A stretch of DNA of 64,000 nt, taken from the NCBI GenBank assembly GCA_026120035.1, contig JALRME010000034.1, forward strand, positions 1 to 64,000, read 5' to 3'. Made by a program: the position numbers and the translations under genes. Positions 45,761 to 57,750 of the stretch are shown here, one piece after another; within the stretch, counting starts at the first letter, position 1, and each line of letters starts with the position of its first letter. This stretch comes from Coleophoma eucalyptorum. Lineage: Eukaryota > Ascomycota > Leotiomycetes > Helotiales > Dermateaceae. The notes under the pieces are model-generated. The model saw only the letters and a program-made list of their open reading frames with translations, ran no database searches and had not been told where the DNA came from.

Positions 45761-47218
45761 ATGATCATACAATCTCTGGCTGCCGGCCATGTGCGCTTGG
45801 CCCTACGTATCTACTTCTTGGTCGCCATGGCCATCGCAACCTGGTTGACCGAAAGTTTCCTTCGCATTCGGGCAAAACTACAGCTTATCAGAACTCATAG
45901 TGCACCTGTTCACAGTGTTCTTGGATGGACCCAAGGAGTTGCTCTGCTAAAAACCCCCTGGAGCTTGGGTCGATTGCCCGCTGGCAAGCTTGGATATTCT
46001 GCTATGCTGTTGATCTTCATCCTCTCGCAAATGAATGACCTCATCACGACAACTCTGGTCAAGCAAACTCCGATCCGCTCCCGATGCGCCTTCGGTACGG
46101 GATTGGTGTTGAATACCACCGGCCCAGGAGCTTTTGTTGCTCCGCCAGTAAATGGTATCCCCTACATCGTCGCTCATAATTCTCAGTTTTTCAGCATGAA
46201 CAACACCTGTGACATTGGCATTTACGCGAAAGTCAACACCGAGACCAATTTTTGTCCAACTGGTCAAGACATCTTGGGGTCCTGGAACTGTTCGAGGGGT
46301 ACTGGAGCTACATATGCTGTGGGCAGCTCAATCGAATATATTATACAGGATCTACAGAATCAAGGTCTACTTTCCTCCACCGTCTCCCATGAGTCTTCGG
46401 TTTTTGGAAATGGTGATTACGATCACCTTGTGATGTGGAGCAGTTCTGCCGAGTCGGACACCTCAGGTACGCCATGGAGTGTTCTTGCAGCTGTGCAAGT
46501 CAATAGTGGCCCGTTAGACAACACCAGTATTCTGCCACTCTCCTGCTCCCTTGTAGCACCACAAGTTCAAAATGTCGTCAACGCCATGGCGTCGTCGGAA
46601 TCTCTGGCGTTATGGAAACTTGCCTTTCAAGGCTTGATGTACTATGGCAGAGGAACGCCCATAGTCGCTAACCCGGAGCAGCAACTGGCTATACTGCTCA
46701 ACACAATGGTGATGATACAAGGCAGTAGTAATGTCTTGCTTTCTACACCAGCACCAAATGTAGATCAAGATCAGGGTTGCGTGGTAATGGCAACGGAGGT
46801 GCCTCTGGCGGTAGTAGCACTGGTAACGATAACAAGCGTGCTCTTTATCTCTCTTCTCATGGTATGGCTGATCTTTGCGTCCATTTTGTCGATGCAAGAC
46901 CGGGAAAGCAGGAAAGTCGCCGAGCATTTACCAAAGGATATACTTGGGTGGGCTGCTTTAGCTGCTACGGAACACCAATCGTCGGTCAATCCCCAGTATT
47001 CTGGATATATTAAACAGAAGGCCCTAAGAACATGGGTTGTTGGTACCGATGGAGGGCCAGGGTCGATGAAGCTAAGAGTCATGGCAAGGGTTGCTAGGAT
47101 TAATAGTTCGAATGGTTTGCTTGAATTTCAGGAGCCTACGATGTCTCAAGTAGACTGCAAACGATCCGAGGCATACATCGTCCAAGATCCTGCCAGAGCG
47201 ACTAATGGCCGTCTCTAA
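45761..47218 (+). CDS. Membrane protein of unknown function
   Basis: Single exon of 485 residues with about three hydrophobic spans: LALRIYFLVAMAIATWL near residues 12-30, LGYSAMLLIFILSQM near 77-92, and a long VPLAVVALVTITSVLFISLL near 350-375. Between the last two lies a ~250-residue region with N-glycosylation sequons and scattered cysteines (TPIRSRCAFG, NTCDIG, NFCPTG, NCSRG), typical of an extracytoplasmic domain. The C-terminal ~110 residues are polar and cytoplasmic. This architecture matches a large set of uncharacterised fungal plasma-membrane proteins. No enzyme motif was found. Confidence 0.75.
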   Translation: MIIQSLAAGHVRLALRIYFLVAMAIATWLTESFLRIRAKLQLIRTHSAPVHSVLGWTQGVALLKTPWSLGRLPAGKLGYSAMLLIFILSQMNDLITTTLVKQTPIRSRCAFGTGLVLNTTGPGAFVAPPVNGIPYIVAHNSQFFSMNNTCDIGIYAKVNTETNFCPTGQDILGSWNCSRGTGATYAVGSSIEYIIQDLQNQGLLSSTVSHESSVFGNGDYDHLVMWSSSAESDTSGTPWSVLAAVQVNSGPLDNTSILPLSCSLVAPQVQNVVNAMASSESLALWKLAFQGLMYYGRGTPIVANPEQQLAILLNTMVMIQGSSNVLLSTPAPNVDQDQGCVVMATEVPLAVVALVTITSVLFISLLMVWLIFASILSMQDRESRKVAEHLPKDILGWAALAATEHQSSVNPQYSGYIKQKALRTWVVGTDGGPGSMKLRVMARVARINSSNGLLEFQEPTMSQVDCKRSEAYIVQDPARATNGRL

Positions 47219-47964
47219 TGAAATTAACAGTTGTAGATTATACCATGTATATTGAACCTTAGAAATGAAATACCATCTAATTGACAGCCATGCTGATTAT
47301 GCGTCGACAGCATCGGCAACGTGGTGTGACTGCTAGCATTAAGCGAAGAGAACCGCCAAAAGGCTAATCGTAATCGCAAAAGTATCTTGCAAGTACAGAT
47401 ATGATATGAGACCTAGATTATAATTGGTCTGTAGAAGGTTTAATATGGCGAGCTCACTAGGCGATACTAGTCTAGCAAAGTGTTCGCGTAAGGTTTCCTT
47501 TGTATTTCTAGCCCTTAAATTCATCTCAACTCGTTATCGTGCCCAGCCGTCATTGGGCTTTGTTGTCGTTGCACAATTGGTTTTACTTCAATTTTATGAA
47601 CATCTAATCTCTGAATAGCCGAGATTTTCCTCGTATCATATATCTTTAATGTCTTTTTTCAACAAACTGTCTGTTCACATGTACTGGGCGCTGCCACAAT
47701 CTCCAAAGCGCGATGTGATCTAGCCGAAAGCGTCCAGGGATATTTCCGCAAACGGCTGTCCTTTGCATATAGATACTGATTCTCAGACCTCCTATCTCTT
47801 GGAGGCATGCTTTCCGTATGTAATTTCTTTACTGAGCGTTTTCCCGTTAAAGGGTTTAGTACCCTCCCTCTCATCAAATACCTGCTATATGATCTATGAA
47901 AATCACCACCACAGAGCCTGGAACAAAACTCAATATTGCAGCAGCTCTTTAGAGCTGGGATATC
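47219..47964. other. Intergenic
   Basis: No feature recognised. Confidence 0.5.
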
Positions 47965-49237
47965 ATGGCCCTAAAGTCCGGTAATTATGCAGTGGTAAGG
48001 CCAGCCTGTTGAGCGGAATTCTTCAAAGGCTGACCTTCAGCAGGTGTGCGAATGGGTAATCACCGCTGCATCAATTGTGGTCGTCGCTCTTAGGATTGCC
48101 GTGCGGCTGTTCCACCACCGCAAGCCGCCCAACCAGTCTGATTATTGGGTCCTGGTTGGGTTGGTACTTAATATCGTGACAACATCATTGAATACGTGGA
48201 CGCGTCGTCTTGGTGGTATGGATCCTTCGAACCATGTCACTAGCGATGAAGACCAGATCACATTGATGAAGGTACGCTAAATCAGTAAATCATATTCTCA
48301 TTCCACATGCACCCCACAATATACTTTAATATAACTGACCACTAAGACTTCAGATCTCGTATGCTAGCGATGCCACTAACGATATCGGAATGTTTATGGC
48401 CAAGTTTAGTTTACTTGCTCTTTACTACCAGTTCATCCTTCCAGTATTCCGTCGGCTGAGGATAGCTCTACATTTAGTCACAGGATTTGTAGTTGCAGCA
48501 GCTATAGTAACTGCCTGTGTTGATTTGTTTTGGTGCAAACATATACCAACCAATTGGTATGAGATCTTCGCCCCTAGCTGTAGCCTAACGGACACAGCTA
48601 GTTAATATCCCCAGGTCTCGGCTTACCTTGAGCTGTAGGAGTCTTGACCCTGATGACTGCAGTGTTTGGAAAAGCCAGCAAGTTACGAATATTGTTTGGA
48701 GTCTAACCATCGCAAGTGACCTTCTGGGTAAGATGGAGACTCTTATCCATGTCAAAACTGGAATGGTTATGACCTACTGGCTAATACAAAATATCCGTAA
48801 ATATAGTTTTTATATTACCCTTTTTTCTACTACACCATCTTAAGTTCAGCTCCCATGGCCAAACTGCTGGCCTAGTAGCAACATTCCTCCTCGGGGCCGT
48901 CACGATCGCCTGCTGTATAACCCGATATGTTATTTTGGAGAGATTTGTACTCATTGATTATGGACCAATTTGTATGCTTCCCAATTTCTTCCTTCCAATT
49001 TTATAATTTGATTGGTGAATCCATCGACTGACATTTTTACCTTGCCATTCAGATATAATCTATAATACTGAGTTCAGCGTGGCTCTTATTGTCGTCAGCA
49101 TACCTATTCTACGCCCCTTGCTCTGTCACCGGGTTCGTGATTCAGACCGTCTTGAAAGCAGCACAAGCTCTGATGCTTCATCGAAATGGTCCTTCGGCCG
49201 AAAGACATCGCACCAGGCAAGGAATGACTTTTTGTAG
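47965..49237 (+). CDS. Rhodopsin-domain (PTH11-like) seven-helix membrane protein
   Basis: Six exons: 47965-47994, 48044-48271, 48354-48556, 48615-48727, 48807-48971 and 49053-49237, giving 307 residues. The helices follow the fungal rhodopsin-domain order: WVITAASIVVVALRIAVRLF, DYWVLVGLVLNIV, MFMAKFSLLALYYQF, LVTGFVVAAAIVTACVDLFWC, VWSLTIASDLL-VFILPFFLL (joined by intron 4), GLVATFLLGAVTIACCITRYV and EFSVALIVVSIPILRPLL. The conserved exon 4 segment DDCSVWKSQQVTNI is recovered only by skipping a stop-containing 58 nt intron, which shows the gene is intact. The class is known as putative G-protein-coupled or sensory membrane proteins, and the ligand is unknown. The first helix is short because exon 1 is tiny. 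Confidence 0.83.
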
Positions 49238-49553
49238 TGGGGATGATCCCATAGCATAGCGACTTGGTGTAGCTACTAGCTTGGGAAATGTATTTTGTTG
49301 CATAAAATGCGCTGTGTAGTCAAAATGCACAGGTAATAAGATACAGAATGGTGAAGGTTTAGAATAGTCAATATGATGACGTCTAACCATGTTACATAGT
49401 GAAGCTCACTATATACGCATTTTCCCACTGGATGTTTATTGACAAGAATTTAATGCTTACAAGAAATAAAGAACACACCGCAAATATTTTGGGCTTGAAT
49501 TATATGGAATACAAGTAAGTGACTTGAACATTAAAGCGCCATGCTCTCAGTTT
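49238..49553. other. Intergenic between convergent genes
   Basis: Short 3' flank region, nothing recognised. Confidence 0.5.
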
Positions 49554-52196
49554 CTATAAGATGACGATATCACAAGGCTCAGCATCACTAAACCATTCTA
49601 ATTTAGGTATTTTAGCAAATCCCACCCGATACCAAGCCCCCTGCTCTGTATGAGTAGGTTTTAGAACCAACGACAGAGCTATTGCCTCGCCACCGAAAAA
49701 GCCTTTTTGAACGATGACAGGAAGGCACCACACTTCGTGCGGGTTATAATCATACACCCCATCTGGTTCAAAATGGGATAGCCGCTCTCCAGTCTCGGGA
49801 TCTTGCAAAAATGCAGTTTTTCCTTTCTCCATCTCTATGTTGTTGCTCATGTCCCTGAACATTGGATCGCCGCCTTCTTCATATCTGACATCCATATCTG
49901 GCTTTTCGCTTCTAAGAAGTTCGATATTGACATATTCTGATGGCGATATAGCAATAGCCTGCTTTAGAAAGCCTTTGACGTAAAGATCTCCCTGTACGAC
50001 CTCACCGAATAAATTAGCTCCTCGAGATTTCACTTCAACGTTGTAAATGTCACAGAGGTTGGCATTCGTAACATTGTCATGAACATAGTTCATCCGAAGT
50101 CTGCATGTCCGCAAGGATGCCCAAGACCACGATGGTGCTCGGTATATTATCGACCTCTGGGTCGTTCCGTCTACACTCCATAGGAGACCTGCCTTCAAAT
50201 CACCAGACCAGAGACCAGCAAGATATGTGTCGCCAATTGTTTGTTGAAAACGAATTGCAAGACCAGATATAGCTGGGAGAACATCACTTGTCTGCGTGAT
50301 TGAACGCTTATTGTACTCTATCAGAAGATCGTACCAATTGTCGTACAATTCACGTAAATGAGGATCCACCTGCATATTGTGCTCAGGCTGTATAGAAATG
50401 GCGGTTTGACCCAGCTCTACGTTTATCTTCACACTGGATGTCGGCCACTGACTAGAATCATTTTCAAATGGCGACAAAGTTTGATGTCTGCTCGAGATGG
50501 CATTGAGTCTGATTTTGCGCTGGAATTCCTCAAATGGTGCTTGGACCTTCATAGCGGACCGATCAAGACCTTCAGGGATATTTTCGGAGGCTCGCATGGA
50601 GGTACATGAAAATGAGAGTTGATGTTCCCCAAAGAAGAGTGTTCGGGGAGAGAGTATGCGCTCCTGAAGAATCCAAGACCTCGTATCGAGAATAGAATAG
50701 GGTTTGTGTCGCCAATCCTCCTTTTCCTGAATCCTTGGAGCCACTCTTGCTGCTCCAAGTGCTCTGTCTATATCATGGGGGAAAGTAAAAGCTACAAAGC
50801 ATGGTTGTATGCTGCAGGGGTCTCTCAATCTGAAGCAGCCTTGGTTTGCTTCTGTTGCATGATCCGCAGCAATGGTAAAAAATGAGTTCCAGTAATAATT
50901 CCCCATCTTGGAGGACTCTTCGTCCCAGTCTTCTCTGGAGTCTTGAATAATACATAGACTGTCAATCCAGAGGTAACGTACGCAGAGCTCTCGGCACACC
51001 TCAATTGCGTCTTTGAATGTCCATGATAAATTTTGCAGTGGCAACTGTCTCTCGTGTAACCATAAATTCTCCTTGGTCGTTTTTACTACAGACCTCCCAG
51101 CCCAACGGTGGCTTAGTGTGCAGTATCGAGCGTGTTCGCCTTTGGAATGGTAGATATAAGGTACATGTGATCCATTTGGTGGTTCTAAGTCAATGACACG
51201 AGTTGGCAGCGGGGTATACGGATCCGTTGTATAGGTACACACATCATGAGTCCGAATGCAGATGTTCAACCAGGCGATAGCACGTCTCATATTGGCTTTA
51301 CTTCCTGTGTAATGATCATGAGCGACATCAGAAAATTGATCACCTGGAGCACGCTCTATAGAGCCTGCCTCTGAGTTCAACAGTTCAAGGTTTCCGATCA
51401 TTTGTCCTCTCGTTTTCCCTTTCTGATTAAGACTGAGTCCGATATTGGTATGTCCCGCTTTTCCTTGTTCCATTTTGAAGTCTAGTTTGTTCAAGTCAAC
51501 ATGGTTTAAATCCACCTTCACGGTACCATTCTTGTTAGGCTTGGTGTTTGGGAACCCTCGCACTGCTTTGTTCAACAATAGGTCTCTGTCTCTAGTTCGA
51601 GAAGTTGTCTTAATGGGTTCTGGGCTTGTTAGTCTTTGGTACAGGGATTTGGACGATCTTAGAACTTTCTACCTACCTATAGCTGCTGCTGTAATTTCAA
51701 GACTCATTGAACGATCAGCTCCACATTCAACGGTGATGTATTGATCGGTAAGTCGAGATAGCGAGCGTTCAAGCCCAAATGAGCGATATGCCGAGAGGTA
51801 CAGGCGAACCTCTTGGGAGACATCGCGCTTTTCATACGAATCCTTCAAAATTGTCTTTCGCAATCCACCCCATATTAACCGGCAAAAGTCGCAGCCGGCT
51901 ACAGCAGAAAGCTCTAATGACTCTAAGTTTGGATGATGGACATAAACAGAATTATGAAGAGTGTCTGCTTTCCATGGCTGACCGATGGTAGACCTAATCT
52001 TAGGAGGTAGAACCGCAAGGGCGCTCCTAATACCCCAATTCAAACCTTTTGCGGACGACGCAGCTACGGCAATGGCTTTCCTGGAAATAGCAAGCGAGGT
52101 GCCAAGAGTCTGATCGAATGAACTTTGAGATGAGGCTAGCTTCTGAACTTTGTCAAGAGGTTGGAAGTCAAGAATCTGACATGCTTGACACTTCAT
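49554..52196 (-). CDS. HET-domain protein (heterokaryon incompatibility type)
   Basis: Two exons, 52196-51677 and 51619-49554, give 861 residues. The N-terminus carries a CxxC (MKCQACQILDF) and a GCDFCRLIW segment typical of the region before HET. The HET domain runs from about residue 340: YCTLSHRWAG, then AIEVCRELCVRYLWIDSLCIIQD near 390-400 and WDEESSKMGNYYWNSFFTIAA. Downstream SWILQERILSPRTLFFGEHQL and APSWSWAS are the usual HET-family continuation. A repetitive linker (KVDLNHVDLNKLDF) near residues 208-223 is unusual. HET domains trigger cell death in non-self recognition; most genomic copies have unknown partners. It lies 11 kb from an NLR relic. Confidence 0.92.
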
Positions 52197-52969
52197 CTTT
52201 CTTCACCTGTTTGCGTAAATTCGTCGTCGTCTTGCTTACATTGCATTGCGGGGGAAGTTTAAGAGCGGTAGAGAAAGGACGTAGCTGAGGAGAAGGGATG
52301 TAGCTGAGTGCGGCTGAACAATCTAGACAACCATCGCCAAGTACTATTAACTACGCTTGGTTAGACCTGTCTGAACAATGACCCGAGTTATGCGCGAGAT
52401 ACGAGTTTTGAGCAAAACACGGCAAGAAGCAAATAATTGATAAAATGGTTGGCTGATTTTGGCTGATTTTTGAGAACTCGGCTACTTTTCTTCGACTCAC
52501 GATAATAGAAAGCCGGCCGTAGCCGTTCGAACGCCTAATGGCGTTGGAGGAAAACACAACAATCAACAAGAGACTTGCTATATAATCCTTAATTATCCGG
52601 ATTCTCAGGCACATTATCAATCGAGCTTTCGTAATCGCAAACGCATGAATATTTAAAGAAATGAGCATGCTTTCTACAAATCTGTGGAGGGGTCATTTGC
52701 AACCAAGTGAGATTTGAGCCAGTTCTTCAGGCATCAATCTACGTCGCAATAGTGAAAGCAAGGGCAAAGACATGAACTAACTTATGGCTGTCGCAATAAG
52801 CTTAGAATCATATTAATACCAGATGGCTCCTCTCCTCTTCATTGGCCAAGATATCACAGTCTTGACCAGACTATAAGCCGATCTTTTCAACCCTGGGCAA
52901 TGAGGCCAGCCAACGGAAATTATTGGACCATTGAAGGACATGGCACCATCGAAGGACGAGGCCGCTTTT
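52197..52969. other. Intergenic
   Basis: HET gene promoter side; no other feature recognised. Confidence 0.5.
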
Positions 52970-53641
52970 CTAGGTCTTCTCTTTTACCAGAGTTGAATTC
53001 TGTTTCTTTTTACCTTTGCGAATGCTGCCTGAAAGAGTACTTGATCGTTTCTTTGAAATTTTTGGTTTCTCAAGTAGAAAAGACCGAATATCTGAATTAA
53101 TATCAGTAAAGCTAAGAACAAACATTGGGGAAGAGGGACTACCTTGGGATCTAGGTGACGAACTCTCCATTTGAGCATGTTCGAGATTATTGTCGGGCCA
53201 GATTGGTAGTGCGTGGGCTGTTATAGGGATAGTTTTCATCTCTCTTAAGTCATGAGCCATGGCTTCCTTTACATAACAGTACTTTTGCGGTGCGCCAAGG
53301 AGCCAATCCCTTGCTTTTAGTTGTGCTAGAGTGATAGGAGTGTCCAACTCTTCCAATTTCAGAATCTCATATGCGAAATTACTATCAGCCATCTTCCCTT
53401 GATTGAAGTCAGAGTTTCGAATAAACCCCTCGTCTATAACCTCGCCAGGGCGCTTTCCATTGCTGACTTCTGCTATATATTTGATAGCAGATACCGGGCT
53501 CGGTTCATAGATCCAGAAGCGTTTAACGCTACTGGGAAGCAAGTATTTGCGGAATTCATGGTTCTTCTTGTGGTTGACGATATGCTCAAGGTGAGGCTGG
53601 CGGATTGAGATAATGATGTCGGATTTCAAAGTCGACGCCAT
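52970..53641 (-). CDS. ASCH/PUA-like domain protein with basic tail
   Basis: Single exon, 223 residues. Residues 8-60 (DIIISIRQPHLEHIVNHKKNHEFRKY by landmarks, then RFWIYEPSPVSAIKYIAEV) match the ASCH fold: a beta-strand with IxP/IRQPH, the N/K-x-x-EFRK motif, and the IYxxSPV strand. ASCH domains are PUA relatives thought to bind RNA or modified nucleotides. The C-terminal ~50 residues are Ser-rich and strongly basic (KISKKRSS, IRKGKKKQN), suggesting a nuclear signal or nucleic-acid contact. No enzyme domain is fused. The role is unknown. It follows the HET gene on the same strand, with 770 bp between them. Confidence 0.75.
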   Translation of the reverse strand: MASTLKSDIIISIRQPHLEHIVNHKKNHEFRKYLLPSSVKRFWIYEPSPVSAIKYIAEVSNGKRPGEVIDEGFIRNSDFNQGKMADSNFAYEILKLEELDTPITLAQLKARDWLLGAPQKYCYVKEAMAHDLREMKTIPITAHALPIWPDNNLEHAQMESSSPRSQGSPSSPMFVLSFTDINSDIRSFLLEKPKISKKRSSTLSGSIRKGKKKQNSTLVKEKT

Positions 53642-54436
53642 TCAGAATAGGTACAAGACAGCTGAGGGTATATCTATGTGTATGGGAAGAGGCCCAACCT
53701 TGAGATGAGTACGGGTTTAAATCTTGTCTATGCAGGAATCGATATGATACGCGTTGGAAAGTTGTGTGTTGCTCTAACGCGTGGTAAGGAACATTCCTAC
53801 AACGGAAGCCTAAACACGACACGTGAGCAGGACTGCAGGGGTTCTCCAAATGCCATAAGAGATGTGATATCTTAATCTGTTGATTGTAGATAGATTTGTG
53901 CTTCGCACGCAATAGTAGTCATGAATTGTAACATCCTTCATATATTTTTTTGGCCCACACGCTTATAAAAGCGATGAATTGCCAGCATATTTAAAACGTC
54001 GAGATAAGGGAATGGCCTACGAAGCTGGGGAAGGTCTCGTTGAGTAAGTTACAGCGACTCTCTCCTATTCCTATATTCTTCTAGCTCTGGACTATAGATA
54101 AACGCTACGACTATTTTGCAAGCTTATGTTCAGTTACACACAAGTATGGAGACAAGGACGATTTGTCAGGGTAATTATTTCTATGTTTATTTTGCCACGT
54201 TTGTCTGCGGGCAAATGATTTTAACTACATAAACATGAAATTCATAAACATTAGCATCGTTAAATCGTTATTACGCCAAAATTTCAAATCGTCAAATATT
54301 TAGGTCGTTAAATCGTGGGTCGTTAAATTTTTGGGTCGTTAGGTCGGTTTATATTTACTCAACCTCAAGTTTAATGATTACCAACGCCAGAAAGTCTGAT
54401 GCCAGTTAGATCATGATTGCTTAGGTTATCAGTATA
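53642..54436. other. Intergenic with short TCGTTAAAT repeats
   Basis: No gene recognised. A cluster of repeats lies at 54257-54345. Confidence 0.5.
54257..54345. repeat. Irregular repeats of (GG)TCGTTAAAT
   Basis: At least five degenerate copies of TCGTTAAAT/TCGTCAAAT/TCGTTAGG within about 90 bp, at irregular 8-32 nt spacing, just downstream of the aspartic protease stop. Confidence 0.6.
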
Positions 54437-56174
54437 TTAGTCCCGGTGTTTGGAGTCTGATACTGAAGTAGTGGGCGTAGGCGACGTGGTAACAGTTCGA
54501 GATCTCGTTGAGGTTTCTAGAGTATTCGTAACTTTCGTAGTAGTAGTTCGAGATTTTGTTGAGGTTTTCAGAGTATTCGTAACATTCGTAGGTGACGTAT
54601 TATCAGTTCGAGATCTCGTTGAAGTTCTCAGAGTAGTCGTAACTCTCGTAGGCGATGTATTAGTAGTTCGAGATCTTCTTGTGGTCTTCAGACTAATCGT
54701 AATTTTCGCAGACGACGAAGTAGAATTTGCTGTTGGAGCCAAAGATGTTTTGGAAGAGCTAGCGGAAGTCGTTTGTTTGGAAGACGGGCTCATAGTGGCA
54801 GCCGGGACACCTCCTGGACCTGACATGATCTGTAGGATGTTCGAAGTAGTGGCGTTGAATACTGTAGGAGCCATAGAAACTTGATTGCTGTCAAGGTCGT
54901 AAACAAGGTACATTGCAGCCAGGACAGTGTCTCCGATAATATTACTGTCTTCACTTCCCTTTCTGATACCGAACAAACAAGTATTACGAGTTGAGTCTGG
55001 AAAGATAACCAATTGGCTTATAGGTACGGCGATTGTAATTCCGTTGAAGGCAAGATTGATGGTAATAGTACTGTCTCCTTTCGAACAAGGAATGTTTGCA
55101 AATTTTGGGTTGCTAGGATTTGCTACTGCGCCAACAAAAGCCCAAATCGAAGAGACAGTATCCGGCGGAAGACTGGTAAGGGTGGTTCCAGAATCTAAAA
55201 GGATTTTTGTCTGAGTAGCACCACCGGTAAATGCAACAGTATTGCCAGCTTTATCGGTTCCAGTTACACCGTTCAACTGAATTGTGAAGTCGACAATGCC
55301 AGTAAAGCCTGCAAATCCTGAAGGGACCAAATCGATGGTAACAAGCTCACCAGAGAACTTAGCAGTATCGATACCCCCAAATAAAAGTGTTCCAGAGGCG
55401 GATCGATCGTCATTGGTCCATAAACTAAACGTCTTCGACGCAATATATCCTTGTTTGACGAGAAGGGTCGGGAAGTTGTCATATTGAGGCTTCTTGCCCA
55501 AGATTTGTCGGCCTTCAATCTTTTCATAACTCACTCCAAGAACACCTTCTAAAACGTCTCCTTTATAGAGTATGCCGAACTGAGCGCCCTTCACGGCGGC
55601 TCCGCCAAAGCTGACAGTGTCTGACACCCAATCACCAGTACCCCCTGAAATGTTGTCAGTCCTTGTTGAAGTGCTCTATTTTATGTCTTGAAAACATACC
55701 ATCACCGCCACCATATGCTACTATGAAGTTGCTATCAATATATTTATATGTAGAAGAACTGTTCGCATTATCTACTAACATTAGCTGCTTATATTGATTC
55801 CGTAAAGTGTAGCGATACTTACATGATCCAAAATTTGCACAAGGGGTTGGGTGGTACTTTGATACAGCGTTGCATAAGCTGGAACTCTCTGTCTGAACAA
55901 ATAGATCACTGCTTCCCGTATCGAGCTGAACAAATGTGGTTTGAGGCGGGTTGCCAACTTCGAGTGGGACGATATAGAGCAGGCCCCTTTGAAAATTGAG
56001 ATCAGGGCTAGAAAGAAAACCATCTCGCTCTGACAAAGAACTTTCTGAAAACCCAGTAGTCCTTTTTTGAAGGTCAAGCTTGAAAATGGCTGGTTCGCTC
56101 CGCTGTTCAACTCTGAGGGCATCTACAACAAGAAGAGCGAGACTGCTCACTGCTGGGAAAATACTTGCCCTCAT
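54437..56174 (-). CDS. Secreted pepsin-like aspartic protease with repeat-rich C-terminus
   Basis: Three exons, 56174-55823, 55774-55700 and 55644-54437, give 544 residues. The 48 nt first intron has no stop and keeps frame, but excising it restores FGS-LDNANSSSTYKY. The signal peptide MRASIFPAVSSLALLVVDA precedes a propeptide with KR sites. Catalytic Asp motifs are LDTGSSDLFV and LLDSGTTLTS. The core ends near ...MAPTVFNATTSN. The last ~130 residues are Ser/Thr-rich with four copies of a ~20-residue unit (TxTLxTSTRSRTxxTSPTxV). Such a stalk usually links a protease to the wall or a GPI anchor, but the protein ends SDSKHRD without a hydrophobic tail. It acts extracellularly at acid pH. Confidence 0.92.
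54495..54720 (-). repeat. In-frame tandem repeat coding the protease stalk
   Basis: Four copies beginning GTTCGAGAT (plus strand) at 54495, 54546, 54606 and 54666, with periods of 51, 60 and 60 bp, all multiples of 3. The 51 bp spacing is nine bases shorter than the others. Confidence 0.75.
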
Positions 56175-57750
56175 AATGGCTTCAAGTATAGATCGCCTCA
56201 GATTTTGATGATTTAATTTACTAAAATACGATGGATTTGGAAAACCAGAGACTTAAAATACAATGCCTTGTTAATAGACGTGGCTGGATCCATGAGTGAT
56301 AGAAGGACGATGCGCACCCACGATCTGTCAAGATATCAATTCGCAACTAGCTAGTTATCAGGTACTCGCATCATAGTGGCTCACTTCTCCAACCTGACTC
56401 CACTTCTTCCTTGGCAATTCGAACAAGTACAATAACGAGCCCAAAATTTATTTCGTGAGAAGGCCAAAGCGAATCTAGACGGAGACTATAAGGTCGCGCT
56501 TGTTCAAAAAGTGTGCCTGACGCGGGAAGCGCCAGCCCCTTGCATTGGTGCGCTTGGATAGTCTCCGGAACAGTAGGTGGCTAGGATATAAACTAGGTGA
56601 TTTGGGGTTACTCCCTTTCTATTGTCTGCTGGAAGGCTGGTATTATAATTTGCAGGGCTGTTTGATCATATTCTTACAGCTACATGTCACAGTCTTTTAT
56701 CCTATGAGGGTAAAGATTGGATATCTTGAAACCTTTTCCGGTCGATGAAATAGAACTGAATGATGTACCATTGGGGTTCGAATATAAGAGTCGTCTTGCA
56801 TATTAGACTGGGGCTTTTTGTCGAGTCGTTGGAAGATGTGATTTCCAGAATCATTGCGATCTCTTTAATCAGAAAGAAGATTTTTGTTCTGGTTGTCTGA
56901 TTCAACAGACAGTGACTGAAGCTCGTGATGCCCCTCTAGATCCTGAATTGCAAGGTCTGCAATCAGATTTCTAGGCCAACGCCACAAATCATGTGCACCT
57001 AGGTGAAATACGAAGTATTAAGGTAAAACAAAATGCCCGAGCTGAGAAACAACCAGCCACCGCCAACGTGGCCGGCAGGACTTTACTTCAGTTGGCCCGG
57101 CTCTCACTCGCTACAAAATAAGCTTAAGAGTTTTAAGCTTAGTGTTTGATTATAGGGTGTTTTAGAGTCTGGACTTGTTAAAACTAGACACATGTGGTGA
57201 CCAGAGATAAGACGCTAGTGTTAGCCTATCCTCTAATTTCAAGAACGGCAACTTTACGGCAAAGATTAACTAAACCAGGTTGAGACAAGAGATTTGTTTC
57301 TGTCCGATTTGCATGATTAGTTCTGAATACTGATCGCAAATAGTTTTATTATATATGTTCATCGTACAACTCATGCCAGACCACTCCACTGATGATTATG
57401 GTTGGAGATACGGCAGTGCGCCTGGGTAGGTGCAATGTGTGAGTTCACCCTGCTAATAGGAAAATGCTGTTCCTTATACAACTCACATTGAAGGCAGATG
57501 ATCTTTTGCTCATAATTCCGTTGTATCTCCAGTTTCATTAAAACGACATGTAAAATTGTATACAGTGTTGCTTGCTTATCAGCAATGCCATTAGTTGCAA
57601 AACAAGATAATTACTCTATATAACCTATCGTGCTTACCTTTTAACCATTTTTGTACTTTATTTTGCATTACTGAGGAATTCTTTATTTAATCTATAGTCT
57701 TCTCATGTAGCGTTCTCTCCTCGGCAACGAAACTATGCTTTTGATCTCGG
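56175..57750. other. Intergenic
   Basis: 1.6 kb on the promoter side of the protease and the 3' side of the GH1 gene; no feature recognised. Confidence 0.5.

Noticed and set aside
48590..48860. Rhodopsin-domain gene as a pseudogene because of stops after DTAS
   Set aside because: A 58 nt intron with a CTAAC branch (48557-48614) and a second intron (48728-48806) restore all conserved helices, so the gene is intact.
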